Source: CAHJXF01 sp038240015
GTDB lineage: Bacteria > Pseudomonadota > Gammaproteobacteria > Burkholderiales > Burkholderiaceae_D
Assembly (NCBI GenBank): GCA_038240015.1
Contig: JBBSEF010000011.1
Span: 1 to 61,334, forward strand
Length of the DNA: 61,334 nt
Direction of reading: 5' to 3'
Positions 34,645 through 43,749 of this stretch are shown in pieces; position 1 is the stretch's first letter, and every line of letters starts with the position of its first letter. The position numbers and the translations under genes are program-made. Below the pieces are notes generated by a model. That model was not told the DNA's origin. It ran no database searches and saw only the letters and a list, made by a program, of their open reading frames with translations.

Positions 34645-35808
34645 TTATTTCTGCAACACCCACGCGCCGTTCTGGATCATCACCATCACGCGGGCGCGCG
34701 TGTCAAGGCCCGAGTGGTCGGTCTTGGTCATCGTGAAGACGCCGTGCGTCGCGGGCAGGTTGCTGGTGGCTTCGAGCGCGTCGCGCAGCGCCTTGCGAAA
34801 CGCGGGCGTGCCGGGCTGCGCGGTCTTCAACGCTTCGGGAATCGCCTTCTGCAGCAGGAGGCCGGCGTCGTAGAGGTGCGCGCCGAAATTGGCGACCGCC
34901 CCGGCGCCGAGTCCTTCGTAGGCCTTGATGTATTCGAGCGCGGGCTTCTTCGAGAGGTTGCTGTCGGGCAATTGTGCGGCAACCAGAATCGGGCCCGAAG
35001 GCAGGATCGTGCCGTCGCAGTCGGCGCCGCATACGCGCAGGAAGTCGTTGTTCGCCACTCCGTGCGTCTGGTAATACTTGCCCTTGTAGCCGCGCTCTTT
35101 CAACGCCTTTTGCGGAAGCGCTGCCGGCGTGCCTGACGCGCCGATCAGAATCGCATCGGGGTTGGCCGCCATCAGCTTCAACACCTGGCCGGTGACGCTG
35201 GTATCGGTGCGCGCATAGCTTTCATTGGCAACGATCTTGATGCCCTTGGCTTCAGCCGACTTGGAGATCTCGGAAAACCAGCCTTGACCGTACGCGTCGC
35301 CGAAGCCGATGTAGCCGAGCGTCTTGATGCCGGCCGCGGCCATGTGATCGGCGATCGCGCTGGCCATCAACGCATCGTTCTGCGGCGTCTTGAACACCCA
35401 CGCGCGCTTGGCATCCATCGGGTCGACGATCTTCGAACTCGCGGCCATGCTGACCATCGGCGTCTGCAATTCGGACACGACGTCGATCATCGCCAACGAG
35501 TTGGGCGTGATCGACGAGCCGAGCACGACATCGACGTTGTCTTCGGTGATCAGCTTGCGTGTGTTCTTGACCGCAGTCGTCGTGTCGGACGCGTCGTCGA
35601 GAACGATGTACTCGACAGTCTTGCCGCCGATCTGTTTGGGCAACAGCGTCGCGGTGTTCTTTTGCGGAATGCCGAGCGACGCGGCCGGTCCCGTAGCCGA
35701 TAGCGTGATGCCGACCTTGATTTGCGCTTGTGCCAAAAGCGGTGCGAATGTGAATGCGGCGCAAGCGGCAATCAATGCTGCGCTCGCAATTCGATGGATG
35801 CGTGTCAT
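34645..35808 (-). CDS. livK: Periplasmic binding protein, HAAT family (LivK-like)
   Basis: The 387-residue ligand-binding component of the adjacent importer. ATG 35806-35808 follows an AGGAG site. The signal peptide is MTRIHRIASAALIAACAAFT, ending at AQAQ. The mature start IKVGITLSATGPAASLGIPQ and the YIVLDDASDTTTAVKNTRKL block are typical of type I periplasmic binding proteins, with two CGADCDG cysteines that could bond. It is first in the operon livK, livH, liv(MG), livF, GNAT, acetoacetate-CoA ligase. It is a close paralogue of the protein at 23984. Confidence 0.9.
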   Translation of the reverse strand: MTRIHRIASAALIAACAAFTFAPLLAQAQIKVGITLSATGPAASLGIPQKNTATLLPKQIGGKTVEYIVLDDASDTTTAVKNTRKLITEDNVDVVLGSSITPNSLAMIDVVSELQTPMVSMAASSKIVDPMDAKRAWVFKTPQNDALMASAIADHMAAAGIKTLGYIGFGDAYGQGWFSEISKSAEAKGIKIVANESYARTDTSVTGQVLKLMAANPDAILIGASGTPAALPQKALKERGYKGKYYQTHGVANNDFLRVCGADCDGTILPSGPILVAAQLPDSNLSKKPALEYIKAYEGLGAGAVANFGAHLYDAGLLLQKAIPEALKTAQPGTPAFRKALRDALEATSNLPATHGVFTMTKTDHSGLDTRARVMVMIQNGAWVLQK

Positions 35809-35900
35809 CACGTGATCTCCTGTGCTCAACGATGTTCAGGACGCCGAGCATAATGCAAAGCGGCGCCGCGAACCTGCGCGGGAAAACCCTCAATCGAACC

Positions 35901-36812
35901 ATGTTTATAGCTTCTCGTTCATGCAAGGTTTCGATCGCGATCGTCGCCATCGTCGGCCTCGCTGCATCGACTTCGCCGGCCCTCGCATGGAGCGCGAAAG
36001 CGCACGCGATGGTCGGTGACATCGCCACGCAATGGCTCACACCATCGGCCACGCTCGCGGTCGCCGAGCTGTTGAAAAACGATCTGGGCGCCGATGGCAA
36101 ACCCTCGGGCCGCGCCACGCTCGCGCAAGTCGCAAGCTGGCCCGATGAAGTGCGTCCGCTGCCGGAATACAAAGCGACCTACGACTATCACTTCGACGAC
36201 ATTCCGATCTGCGGTGAGATTGACCGCGCGAAATATTGCGCGAACGAGCAATGCGGTACCGCGTGGTTCAGCAAGCAAGTCGCGATCCTCAAAGACCGAT
36301 CCGCGCCCAATCGCGCGCGCAACGAAGCATTGAAGTGGATCGTGCATCTGGCGGGCGATCTGCATCAGCCCCTGCATGCGTCCGACGACAGCGACAAGGG
36401 CGGCAACGACGTCAAGATCACGTTCTTCGGCAAGCGCATGGACGATCCCGTGGACGGTCGCACGCAGTATCCGTACAACCTGCACACCGCATGGGACCGG
36501 CTGATTCCCTATCGCATGTTCGACGAGCGCGGCGGCTACGAGGCGTTTCTCGCCGACATGCCGAACGACATCACGCGCAAGGATTGGGAGGTCGGCGACA
36601 TCGATGCGTGGACGATGGAGAGCTACATCGCGTCGCGCGACTTCATCTACCCCGCGTTGCCGACACGCTTCATGTGCGGCATGCCGATCACCGAAGTCGT
36701 TGCGCTCGGTGAAGCCTACTATCGACCCGCCGCCGAAATCGCGTCCGCCCAAATCAAGAAAGCCGGCGTGCGCTTGGCGAAGGTCTTGAACGACGCGTTC
36801 GCGGAACGCTGA
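35901..36812 (+). CDS. S1/P1-type zinc nuclease, exported
   Basis: A 303-residue secreted nuclease for single-stranded DNA and RNA. The signal peptide ends ALA, so the mature protein starts with tryptophan (WSAKAHAMVGDIA). In S1/P1 enzymes the N-terminal Trp amine and the following His help bind the three-zinc cluster. Other zinc-ligand regions seen are ASWPDEVR, YDYHFDDIP, IVHLAGDLHQPLHASDDSDK (with GGND following) and NLHTAWDRL. It is divergent from livK. It may scavenge phosphate or nucleotides outside the cytoplasm. Confidence 0.9.
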   Translation: MFIASRSCKVSIAIVAIVGLAASTSPALAWSAKAHAMVGDIATQWLTPSATLAVAELLKNDLGADGKPSGRATLAQVASWPDEVRPLPEYKATYDYHFDDIPICGEIDRAKYCANEQCGTAWFSKQVAILKDRSAPNRARNEALKWIVHLAGDLHQPLHASDDSDKGGNDVKITFFGKRMDDPVDGRTQYPYNLHTAWDRLIPYRMFDERGGYEAFLADMPNDITRKDWEVGDIDAWTMESYIASRDFIYPALPTRFMCGMPITEVVALGEAYYRPAAEIASAQIKKAGVRLAKVLNDAFAER

Positions 36813-36885
36813 GAACTTGCGGGCGTGCGGCGGGTCTGTCGAACTTGCGGCCGCCGTCGTCCCGGCGCAGGCCGAGAAAAAAAAT

Positions 36886-38745
36886 ATGTCCTCACCCATC
36901 GAAGACTACGCATTGATCGGCGATTGCCAGACCGCCGCGCTGGTTTCGCGCGACGGCAGCATCGACTGGTTGTGCCTGCCGCGCTTCGATTCGAGCGCGT
37001 GCTTCGCGGCGTTGCTGGGCACGCCCGATCATGGCCGCTGGCGCATCGCGCCGGGTCGGCTGCCGGATGCGGAGCCAGTGACCGTCACGCGATGCTATCG
37101 CGACGACACGCTGATTCTCGAAACGCTGTTCGAGACTTCAAGCGGCAGCGTCGCATTGATCGACTTCATGCCGCCGCGTGACGACGGTGTCGTGTACCTG
37201 ATTCGCATCGTCGAGGGCCGCAGCGGTCGCCTCGCGATGCGCAGCGACATGTCGGTGCGCTTCAACTACGGTTCCACCACGCCGTGGGTGACGCAGTTGA
37301 CCGACAAGGACGGCATCCGCGCGATCGCCGGCCCCGACATGATCACGTTGCGCGCGGCCGCCGATTTGAAAGGCGAAGGCATGCAGACTGTCGCTGCGTT
37401 TGACGTCGAAGAAGGCCAGCGCGTCGCCTTCGTACTCAGCCACAGCGCATCGCACCTGCCGATCCCCGAGGCCATCGATGCCGAAGCAGCGCTCGCCGAC
37501 ACCGTGAATTTCTGGGCGAAGTGGAACGAACGCGGTCTCGATGCGGGCGACTACACGAAGGCTGTACGTCGCTCGTTGATGGTGTTGAAGGCACTCACCT
37601 TCGGTCCCACCGGCGGCATCGTCGCCGCGCCGACCACGTCGCTGCCCGAAGCGATCGGCGGGGTGCGCAATTGGGACTATCGCTATTGCTGGCTGCGCGA
37701 CGCGACGCTCACGCTGTTCGCTTTGATGAACGCGGGCCACTACGACGAAGCGCGAGCGTGGCGCAGGTGGCTCGAACGCGCAGTCGCGGGCGATGCCTCC
37801 GAACTGCGCATCATGTATGGCCTGGCTGGAGAACGGCGGCTCGAAGAGTGGGAGATCGAGTGGCTGCCCGGTTACGAGAACTCGAAGCCGGTGCGCATCG
37901 GCAACGCCGCGTCGAACCAGTTGCAGCTCGACGTTTACGGTCAGGTGATGGCGGCGCTTCACTACGCGCGCCTGGGCGGTTTGGGCGGTACGGGCGATGG
38001 CGACGAAGTGTGGCCGTTTCAATTGAAGATGCTCGAACACCTCGAGACCATCTGGCAACGTCCCGACAGCGGCATCTGGGAACCACGCGACGGACCGCAG
38101 CACTTCACGTTCTCGAAGGTGATGGTGTGGACCGCGTTCGATCGCGCGGTGAAGTCGGCCGAAAAATTCGGACTCGAAGGTCCGGTCGATCATTGGCGCG
38201 CGCTGTGCACCGTGATCCATGAAGAAATCTGTGCGAAAGGTTTCGACGTCGAGCGCAATGCTTTCGTGCAGAGCTACGGATCGAAGGCGCTCGATGCGAG
38301 CTTGCTGCTGATGCCGCTCACCGGCTTTCTGCCGCCCGACGATCCACGCGTAGTCGGCACCGTGCAGGCGATCGAGCGCGAGCTGATGGTCGATGGCTTC
38401 GTGCTTCGCTACAGCACTGCGCAGACCAGCGATGGCCTGCCGCCGGGTGAAGGCGTGTTCCTCGCGTGCAGCTTCTGGCTGGTCGACAACCTGCGCTTGC
38501 AAGGCCGCGTCGATGAAGCGCGCGCGCTTTTCGAACGCCTGTGCGCCATCGCCAACGACGTCGGACTGCTGGCCGAGGAATACGACCCGATCGCCAAGCG
38601 TCAACTCGGTAATTTTCCGCAGGCGTTCTCGCATGTGTCGCTGATCAACTCGGCGCTCGGTCTCACGCGCACCGCGTGCATGGCGGCCGATGCGAAAGCC
38701 GATACGGCGGGAATGGCGGTCGAGATGGCCGACATGGTGTTCTAG
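36886..38745 (+). CDS. Glycoside hydrolase family 15 (trehalase/glucoamylase-like)
   Basis: A 619-residue cytoplasmic glycosidase. The opening SPIEDYALIGDCQTAALVSR and DGSIDWLCLPRFDS are the GH15 N-terminal domain. The (alpha/alpha)6 barrel carries GGVRNWDYRYCWLRDATLT, EWEIEWLPGYENSKPVRIGN and the late LLAEEYDPIAKRQLGNFPQA, which contains the catalytic-base glutamate region. In bacteria this type is often an alpha,alpha-trehalase. It heads a run with gnd, zwf and pgl, so released glucose would enter the pentose-phosphate route. The ATG follows an A-rich run without a clear Shine-Dalgarno. Confidence 0.85.
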   Translation: MSSPIEDYALIGDCQTAALVSRDGSIDWLCLPRFDSSACFAALLGTPDHGRWRIAPGRLPDAEPVTVTRCYRDDTLILETLFETSSGSVALIDFMPPRDDGVVYLIRIVEGRSGRLAMRSDMSVRFNYGSTTPWVTQLTDKDGIRAIAGPDMITLRAAADLKGEGMQTVAAFDVEEGQRVAFVLSHSASHLPIPEAIDAEAALADTVNFWAKWNERGLDAGDYTKAVRRSLMVLKALTFGPTGGIVAAPTTSLPEAIGGVRNWDYRYCWLRDATLTLFALMNAGHYDEARAWRRWLERAVAGDASELRIMYGLAGERRLEEWEIEWLPGYENSKPVRIGNAASNQLQLDVYGQVMAALHYARLGGLGGTGDGDEVWPFQLKMLEHLETIWQRPDSGIWEPRDGPQHFTFSKVMVWTAFDRAVKSAEKFGLEGPVDHWRALCTVIHEEICAKGFDVERNAFVQSYGSKALDASLLLMPLTGFLPPDDPRVVGTVQAIERELMVDGFVLRYSTAQTSDGLPPGEGVFLACSFWLVDNLRLQGRVDEARALFERLCAIANDVGLLAEEYDPIAKRQLGNFPQAFSHVSLINSALGLTRTACMAADAKADTAGMAVEMADMVF

Positions 38746-38785
38746 TTTTCACAACGAATTTGCAACCTCGCGAGGAGAGATCGCA

Positions 38786-39778
38786 ATGCAATTGGGCGTA
38801 GTGGGACTCGGCCGCATGGGCGGCAACATCGCGCGGCGGCTGACGGCGAAGGGTCATCGCTGCGTGGTCTATGACCGCGATGCGAGCACGGTCGAAAAGC
38901 TCGCCACCGACGGCATGACGGGCGCAAAGAATCTCGAAGATCTCGTCTCCAAACTCGAGCGGCCGCGCGCGATCTGGCTGATGCTGCCGGCCGGCAAGGT
39001 CACCGAAGACAGCATCGCCGCATTGCGACCGCTGTTGACCGCCGACGACATTCTGATCGATGGCGGAAACACTTTTTATAAAGACGATATCCGCCGTGGC
39101 GCACTGCTCAAGGCCGATGGCATTCACTACATCGACGTCGGCACGTCGGGCGGGGTGTGGGGACGCGAGCGCGGCTATTGCATGATGATCGGCGGCGATG
39201 ACGCAGCGGTCGAGCGCATCGATCCGATCCTCGCGGCGCTCGCGCCGGGTCGCGGCGAACTCACTGTCACACCCGAACGCGAAGGCCGCAAGGACCTCGA
39301 CGCGCGCGCCGAACAAGGCTATCTGCATTGCGGTCCGATCGGCTCGGGCCACTTCGTGAAGATGATTCACAACGGCATCGAATACGGCTTGATGCAGGCC
39401 TATGCCGAAGGCTTCGACATCCTCGCCAACAAGTCATCGGAAAATCTTCCTGAAGACGAACGCTACGATCTGAACCTCGCCGACATCGCCGAAGTCTGGC
39501 GGCGCGGCAGCGTGATCGCATCGTGGCTGCTCGATCTGACCGCGATCGCCTTGGCCGAAGACGCAACGCTGTCGGGCTTTACGGGCGACGTGTCCGACTC
39601 GGGCGAAGGCCGATGGACACTCGACGCCGCGATGGAAGAAGCGGTGCCCGCGAACGTGATCAGCGCCGCGCTCTACGCGCGCTTCCGATCGCGCCGCGAG
39701 CACACGGTGTCCGACAAGATCCTGTCGGCGATGCGCCATCAGTTCGGCGGGCACGTCGAAGAAAAGAAAAAATCATGA
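38786..39778 (+). CDS. gnd: 6-phosphogluconate dehydrogenase (decarboxylating), short form
   Basis: Oxidises 6-phosphogluconate to ribulose 5-phosphate and CO2, reducing NAD(P)+. The 330-residue length matches the short GntZ/YqeC-type form. Visible features are the Rossmann motif GVVGLGRMGGNIARRL, DGGNTFYKDD, the substrate loop YIDVGTSGGVWGRERGY and the catalytic KMIHNGIEYGLMQAYAEG. A GGAGAG site precedes ATG 38786. The stop overlaps zwf as ATGA. Confidence 0.92.
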   Translation: MQLGVVGLGRMGGNIARRLTAKGHRCVVYDRDASTVEKLATDGMTGAKNLEDLVSKLERPRAIWLMLPAGKVTEDSIAALRPLLTADDILIDGGNTFYKDDIRRGALLKADGIHYIDVGTSGGVWGRERGYCMMIGGDDAAVERIDPILAALAPGRGELTVTPEREGRKDLDARAEQGYLHCGPIGSGHFVKMIHNGIEYGLMQAYAEGFDILANKSSENLPEDERYDLNLADIAEVWRRGSVIASWLLDLTAIALAEDATLSGFTGDVSDSGEGRWTLDAAMEEAVPANVISAALYARFRSRREHTVSDKILSAMRHQFGGHVEEKKKS

Positions 39779-41454
39779 CGGCCGCAAAAAAGAATGCGTC
39801 GAAAAAGAGCGCGCCGCAGGATGCAAAGCGGGACGCAACGCATGGCGATGGCGCGGACGCACCTCGCCTGATCGACCAGGTCGACGCACCTCCCGCGCCA
39901 GCGTGCACACTCGTCATCTTCGGGGCTTCGGGCGACCTGACCCATCGCCTTTTGGTGCCCGCGCTCTACAACCTCGCGCGCGCAGGCTCGCTCGACGACG
40001 GCTTTCGCATCATCGGCGTGGCGCGCGGTCCGATGACCGATGACCAATTCCGCAACGATCTGACGCAATCGATCGAGAAGCATTTCGCCCAAAGCGGCGG
40101 CGAGTTCGATCCCAAGGGCGACGGCCAAGCAATCGAGAAGCGCAAGTGGTCGTGGATGCGGGACCGCATCCACTATCTGTGTGCCGATCTCACCGATGCG
40201 GCGTCCTACGCCGAACTTGCAGAACGCATCGGCGAGATCAGCGTCACACCTCCCGGCGCAACAGGCAAGAAGGACAAGAGCGCTTCCGATCACGCGGCGG
40301 CCGGCAACGTGATCTTCTATCTCGCCGTGGCTGCGGCGCTGTTCGAGCCAACCATTTTGCATCTGGCCGAGTCGCAGTTGTTGAAGCAGACCAAGAACGG
40401 CTGGCGGCGGGTCATCATCGAGAAGCCTTTCGGTCACGACCTCGCTTCGGCCAAGGCGCTCGACAAGGCCATCCTCAAGGTGTTGCGCGAAGACCAGATC
40501 TTTCGCATCGATCACTTCCTGGGCAAGGAGACGGTGCAGAACATCATGGTGCTGCGATTTGCGAACGGCATCTTCGAGCCGCTGTGGAGTCGTCAGCACA
40601 TCGATCACGTGCAGATCACAGCGAGCGAGACCGTCGGCGTGGAAGGACGCGGTTCGTTCTACGACGCCACCGGTGCCTTGCGCGACATGGTGCCCAATCA
40701 CATGTTCCAGTTGCTCGCGATGTGCGCGATGGAAGCGCCCAACTCGTTCTCGCCCGACGCGGTGCGAAACGAGAAAGCCAAGGTCGTGCAGGCGATCCGC
40801 GTGTTGCCGGCGCGTGAGGCCGCGGCCAATGCCGTGCGGGGGCGCTATACGGCGGGTACCGTGCAGGGCGAGCGCATGAAGAACTATCGCAACGAGCCGA
40901 ACGTCGTGCACGACTCGAACACCGAGACCTACGTCGCGATGAAGTTCGCGATCGACAACTGGCGTTGGGCCGACGTGCCGTTCTATGTTCGCACCGGCAA
41001 GGCGCTCGCGAATCGCCGCACTGAGATCGCGATCCGCTTCAAGCAGGTGCCGTATGCGATGTTTCGCGATTTGCCGCAAGCGACTTCGCCACCGAACGAA
41101 CTGGTATTGCACGTACAGCCTGAAGAGGGTGTATCGATTCGCTTTCAGGCGAAGGTGCCGGGACAGACGCTTGCGATCTCGGGCGTGAAAATGAATTTCA
41201 AATACAGCGATTACTTCGAGGCCGAACCGAACACCGGATACGAAACGCTGATCTACGACTGCATGACCGGCGACGCGACCTTGTTCCAGCGCGCCGACAA
41301 CATCGAGTTGGGCTGGGCTGCGGTGCAACCGATACTCGACGCGTGGAGCAAAGGCTACGGCGAGATCGAAGACTACAAAGCCGGCAGCGACGGGCCATCG
41401 GCGGCTGATGAACTGCTCGCAAGAGATGGGCGACGGTGGCGTGATCTTTCGTAA
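39775..41454 (+). CDS. zwf: Glucose-6-phosphate 1-dehydrogenase
   Basis: First step of the oxidative pentose-phosphate and Entner-Doudoroff routes: glucose 6-phosphate to 6-phosphogluconolactone with NADP+ or NAD+. The 559-residue chain has a Lys/Ala-rich extension of about 40 residues, then the nucleotide motif IFGASGDLTHRLLVPALYNL, VIIEKPFGHDL, the signature RIDHFLGKETVQNIMVLRF and YVRTGKAL. An insert GKKDKSASDHAA lies near residue 165. Start overlaps gnd stop. Confidence 0.95.
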   Translation: MTAAKKNASKKSAPQDAKRDATHGDGADAPRLIDQVDAPPAPACTLVIFGASGDLTHRLLVPALYNLARAGSLDDGFRIIGVARGPMTDDQFRNDLTQSIEKHFAQSGGEFDPKGDGQAIEKRKWSWMRDRIHYLCADLTDAASYAELAERIGEISVTPPGATGKKDKSASDHAAAGNVIFYLAVAAALFEPTILHLAESQLLKQTKNGWRRVIIEKPFGHDLASAKALDKAILKVLREDQIFRIDHFLGKETVQNIMVLRFANGIFEPLWSRQHIDHVQITASETVGVEGRGSFYDATGALRDMVPNHMFQLLAMCAMEAPNSFSPDAVRNEKAKVVQAIRVLPAREAAANAVRGRYTAGTVQGERMKNYRNEPNVVHDSNTETYVAMKFAIDNWRWADVPFYVRTGKALANRRTEIAIRFKQVPYAMFRDLPQATSPPNELVLHVQPEEGVSIRFQAKVPGQTLAISGVKMNFKYSDYFEAEPNTGYETLIYDCMTGDATLFQRADNIELGWAAVQPILDAWSKGYGEIEDYKAGSDGPSAADELLARDGRRWRDLS

Positions 41455-41557
41455 GCTTTGCACCGACAAATGGTCTGCGATGATTGTGTCCGAAAACGGC
41501 TAGCTCCACAGTGACGATCGCGTCACCGTGTGCCCTTTCCAACGAACCGGTGACGCC

Positions 41558-41977
41558 ATGATCGAATCCGAAGCGCAAGATTTCGTGAACCGATTCGCCG
41601 CAGCCTGGGCAACGAGAGACAGCAATGCCTTCATCGCCATCTGGCATGCAGACGGTCGATTGCATTCGCCCTTCAACAGTCGCATCGTCGAGGGCCGCGA
41701 GTTGGGTAAGCTCAATGAACTGCTGAGCGCACAAGTGCCGCACCTCACATGGACGCTGCTCAGCTGGACCTGGCGCGGCGATGTCGTGGTGGTGGAATGG
41801 GAGAACTCGAATCGATACGGCGACCGGACTCTTCGCTGGCGCGGCGTGGACAAGTTCACGCTGCGCGACGGAAGGGTCGTCGAGGAAGTCGTCTATGTGG
41901 ACACGGCGCCGATGCAGGCGATGCGCGCAGGGCAACCGGTCGTGCCCTTGGTGCAGCTTGCGGATTCGCTGATCTGA
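41558..41977 (+). CDS. SnoaL/NTF2-like protein
   Basis: A 139-residue NTF2-fold protein: SEAQDFVNRFAAAWATRDSN, FIAIWHADGRLHSPF, a central RIVEGRELGKLNELLS helix, then beta strands ending VVEEVVYVDTAPM. Family members include steroid-isomerase-like enzymes and small binding proteins. Here it interrupts a sugar-phosphate gene cluster, and no specific role is indicated. ATG 41558 lacks a strong ribosome binding site. Confidence 0.65.
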   Translation: MIESEAQDFVNRFAAAWATRDSNAFIAIWHADGRLHSPFNSRIVEGRELGKLNELLSAQVPHLTWTLLSWTWRGDVVVVEWENSNRYGDRTLRWRGVDKFTLRDGRVVEEVVYVDTAPMQAMRAGQPVVPLVQLADSLI

Positions 41978-42012
41978 CAGATGGCCACACGAATGGTGGG
42001 CCACTTGACCAC

Positions 42013-42876
42013 ATGACCGACTCCGTCCGAATCCGTTTTCTGATCTCCGACGTCGACGGCACGCTGGTCACGCCCGACAAGATCGTCACGCCCGCCGCGC
42101 GCGATGCGGTCAATCAACTGCGCGATGCGGGCATCGGCTTCGCGTTCGTCAGCAGTCGCCCGCCGAAAGGGCTCGCGTCGATCGCAGAGACGTTGTCGCT
42201 CGCCGGGAGCACCAGCGCAAACGTCGATCGGCCCGTGGCTGCTGCATTCAACGGAGGCGCGCTGCTCGATGCGCAACTCAGGCCGCTGTCGTTCAAGCCC
42301 TTGCTCGAAGCCGACGCGCGAGTCGCGCTCGATGTGCTCGCGGCGATGCAGGTGGACGCATGGGTCTTCACGCTCGACGAATGGCTGATCGTCAATCGCG
42401 AAGGTCGCTATGTCGCTCACGAACAGAAAACAATCGGCTTCCCGCCACGCGTGGTCGATGGCTTCGACGAGGTCGGTGGCATCTTGGGCGGCGTCGGCAA
42501 GATCGTCGGCAGCAGCGACGATCCCGCGTTTCTCGAACGCGCCGCAATCGCGATCAGTCAACGGCTTTCGACGCAGGCGCGCGCATTGCTCTCGCAAGCC
42601 TATTATCTGGACATCACGCACGCCGAAGCCAACAAGGGCAGCGCACTACGCGCGATCGCCGAATACGCCGGCCTCGCACTCGATCAAGTCGCCGCGATCG
42701 GCGACATGAGCAACGATCTCGCGATGCTCGAGATCGCGGGCTTCTCGATCGCGATGGGCAACGCGCCCGATGCGGTCAAGGCCGCAGCCGATGCCGTCAC
42801 CGCGAGCAATCGTGAAGACGGTTTTGCGAAGGCCGTTCGCGAGTTGGTGCTGCCGCGCGTGCAGCGTGGCGCATGA
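42013..42876 (+). CDS. HAD-superfamily phosphatase, Cof type
   Basis: A 287-residue cytoplasmic HAD hydrolase of the Cof (IIB cap) subfamily. Motif I is DVDGTLVTPD, with two catalytic aspartates, motif II is FVSSRPP, and motifs III/IV appear as EANKGSALRAI and IGDMSNDLAMLEIAG. It likely removes phosphate from a sugar phosphate or similar. Lying between zwf and pgl, a sugar phosphate substrate is plausible but unproven. Confidence 0.85.
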   Translation: MTDSVRIRFLISDVDGTLVTPDKIVTPAARDAVNQLRDAGIGFAFVSSRPPKGLASIAETLSLAGSTSANVDRPVAAAFNGGALLDAQLRPLSFKPLLEADARVALDVLAAMQVDAWVFTLDEWLIVNREGRYVAHEQKTIGFPPRVVDGFDEVGGILGGVGKIVGSSDDPAFLERAAIAISQRLSTQARALLSQAYYLDITHAEANKGSALRAIAEYAGLALDQVAAIGDMSNDLAMLEIAGFSIAMGNAPDAVKAAADAVTASNREDGFAKAVRELVLPRVQRGA

Positions 42877-42887
42877 GGAGATCAACG

Positions 42888-43742
42888 ATGAGCACCAGCG
42901 ACGAGACGCCATCCGACCTCGCGAAGCGCCGCAAGACGCGCCACGCCGTCGAAGTTGTGCCCGATGCCGAATCGCTTGCGTCGCGGGCGGCCGAATGGCT
43001 GATCGGACAGATCGCGCATGCAGTCGCCAGGCGCGGGCGCGCGGCAATCGCGCTGTCGGGCGGCTCGACGCCGCGCGCACTCTACGAGCTGCTGGCTCAG
43101 CATCCGTGGCGTGACCGCATCCAGTGGAACTTGCTGCACGTGTTCTGGGGGGACGAGCGTTTCGTGGCCGCCGACGACCCCGCGAGCAACGTGCGCATGG
43201 TGCGCGAGGTGCTGCTCGATCGCGTCGAGATACCAGCCTCTCACGTCTATGCGGTGGCGCTCGATGCCAACGCTCCGAACGCAGACGACACCGATGCGGC
43301 GTTCGAACGCGCGCGCGCGGCCGCGGCACTCTACGAAACGACACTGCATGCGTTCTACGGCGGCACACGCCTGGACGACACGAGACCGTTCTTCGATGTG
43401 GTCTTGCTCGGGCTGGGCGAAGACGGCCACACCGCGTCGCTTTTTCCGGGAAGCAAAGCGCTCGACGAACGCGAACATTGGGTCGCTGCGGTCAAGACCC
43501 GGGGCGATGGTAAAACCAGTACGACCGCGCCGATCCGCATCACGCTGACCTACCCGATCCTCGAATCGACCCACGCGGTCGCGTTCCTGGTTGCAGGCGT
43601 TGGCAAGCGCGAGATCGCGCGGCGCGTGCTCGACGGCGACGAGACCCTGCCTGCGGCGCGCGTGCATGCGATCGGCGGAACGCTGTGGATCATGGACGAG
43701 GCTGCCGCAACCCCGAACCACAGTGCGCGGGAACGACGGTAG
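42888..43742 (+). CDS. pgl: 6-phosphogluconolactonase
   Basis: Hydrolyses 6-phosphoglucono-delta-lactone, the zwf product. The 284-residue protein has IALSGGSTPRALYELL, HVFWGDERFVAADDPASN and LGLGEDGHTASLFPGS, the three family signatures. ATG 42888 has a GAGGAG site eight bases upstream; an ATG at 42873 overlapping the HAD-gene stop is less likely. With zwf and gnd it completes the oxidative branch. It converges with the oligopeptidase gene, leaving seven bases between. Confidence 0.92.
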   Translation: MSTSDETPSDLAKRRKTRHAVEVVPDAESLASRAAEWLIGQIAHAVARRGRAAIALSGGSTPRALYELLAQHPWRDRIQWNLLHVFWGDERFVAADDPASNVRMVREVLLDRVEIPASHVYAVALDANAPNADDTDAAFERARAAAALYETTLHAFYGGTRLDDTRPFFDVVLLGLGEDGHTASLFPGSKALDEREHWVAAVKTRGDGKTSTTAPIRITLTYPILESTHAVAFLVAGVGKREIARRVLDGDETLPAARVHAIGGTLWIMDEAAATPNHSARERR

Positions 43743-43749
43743 TCAAGCG

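Noticed and set aside
41514..41532. GTGACG/CGTCAC inverted repeat downstream of zwf
   Set aside because: Short stem, no T-run, and the next gene is in the same direction; not enough for a terminator call.
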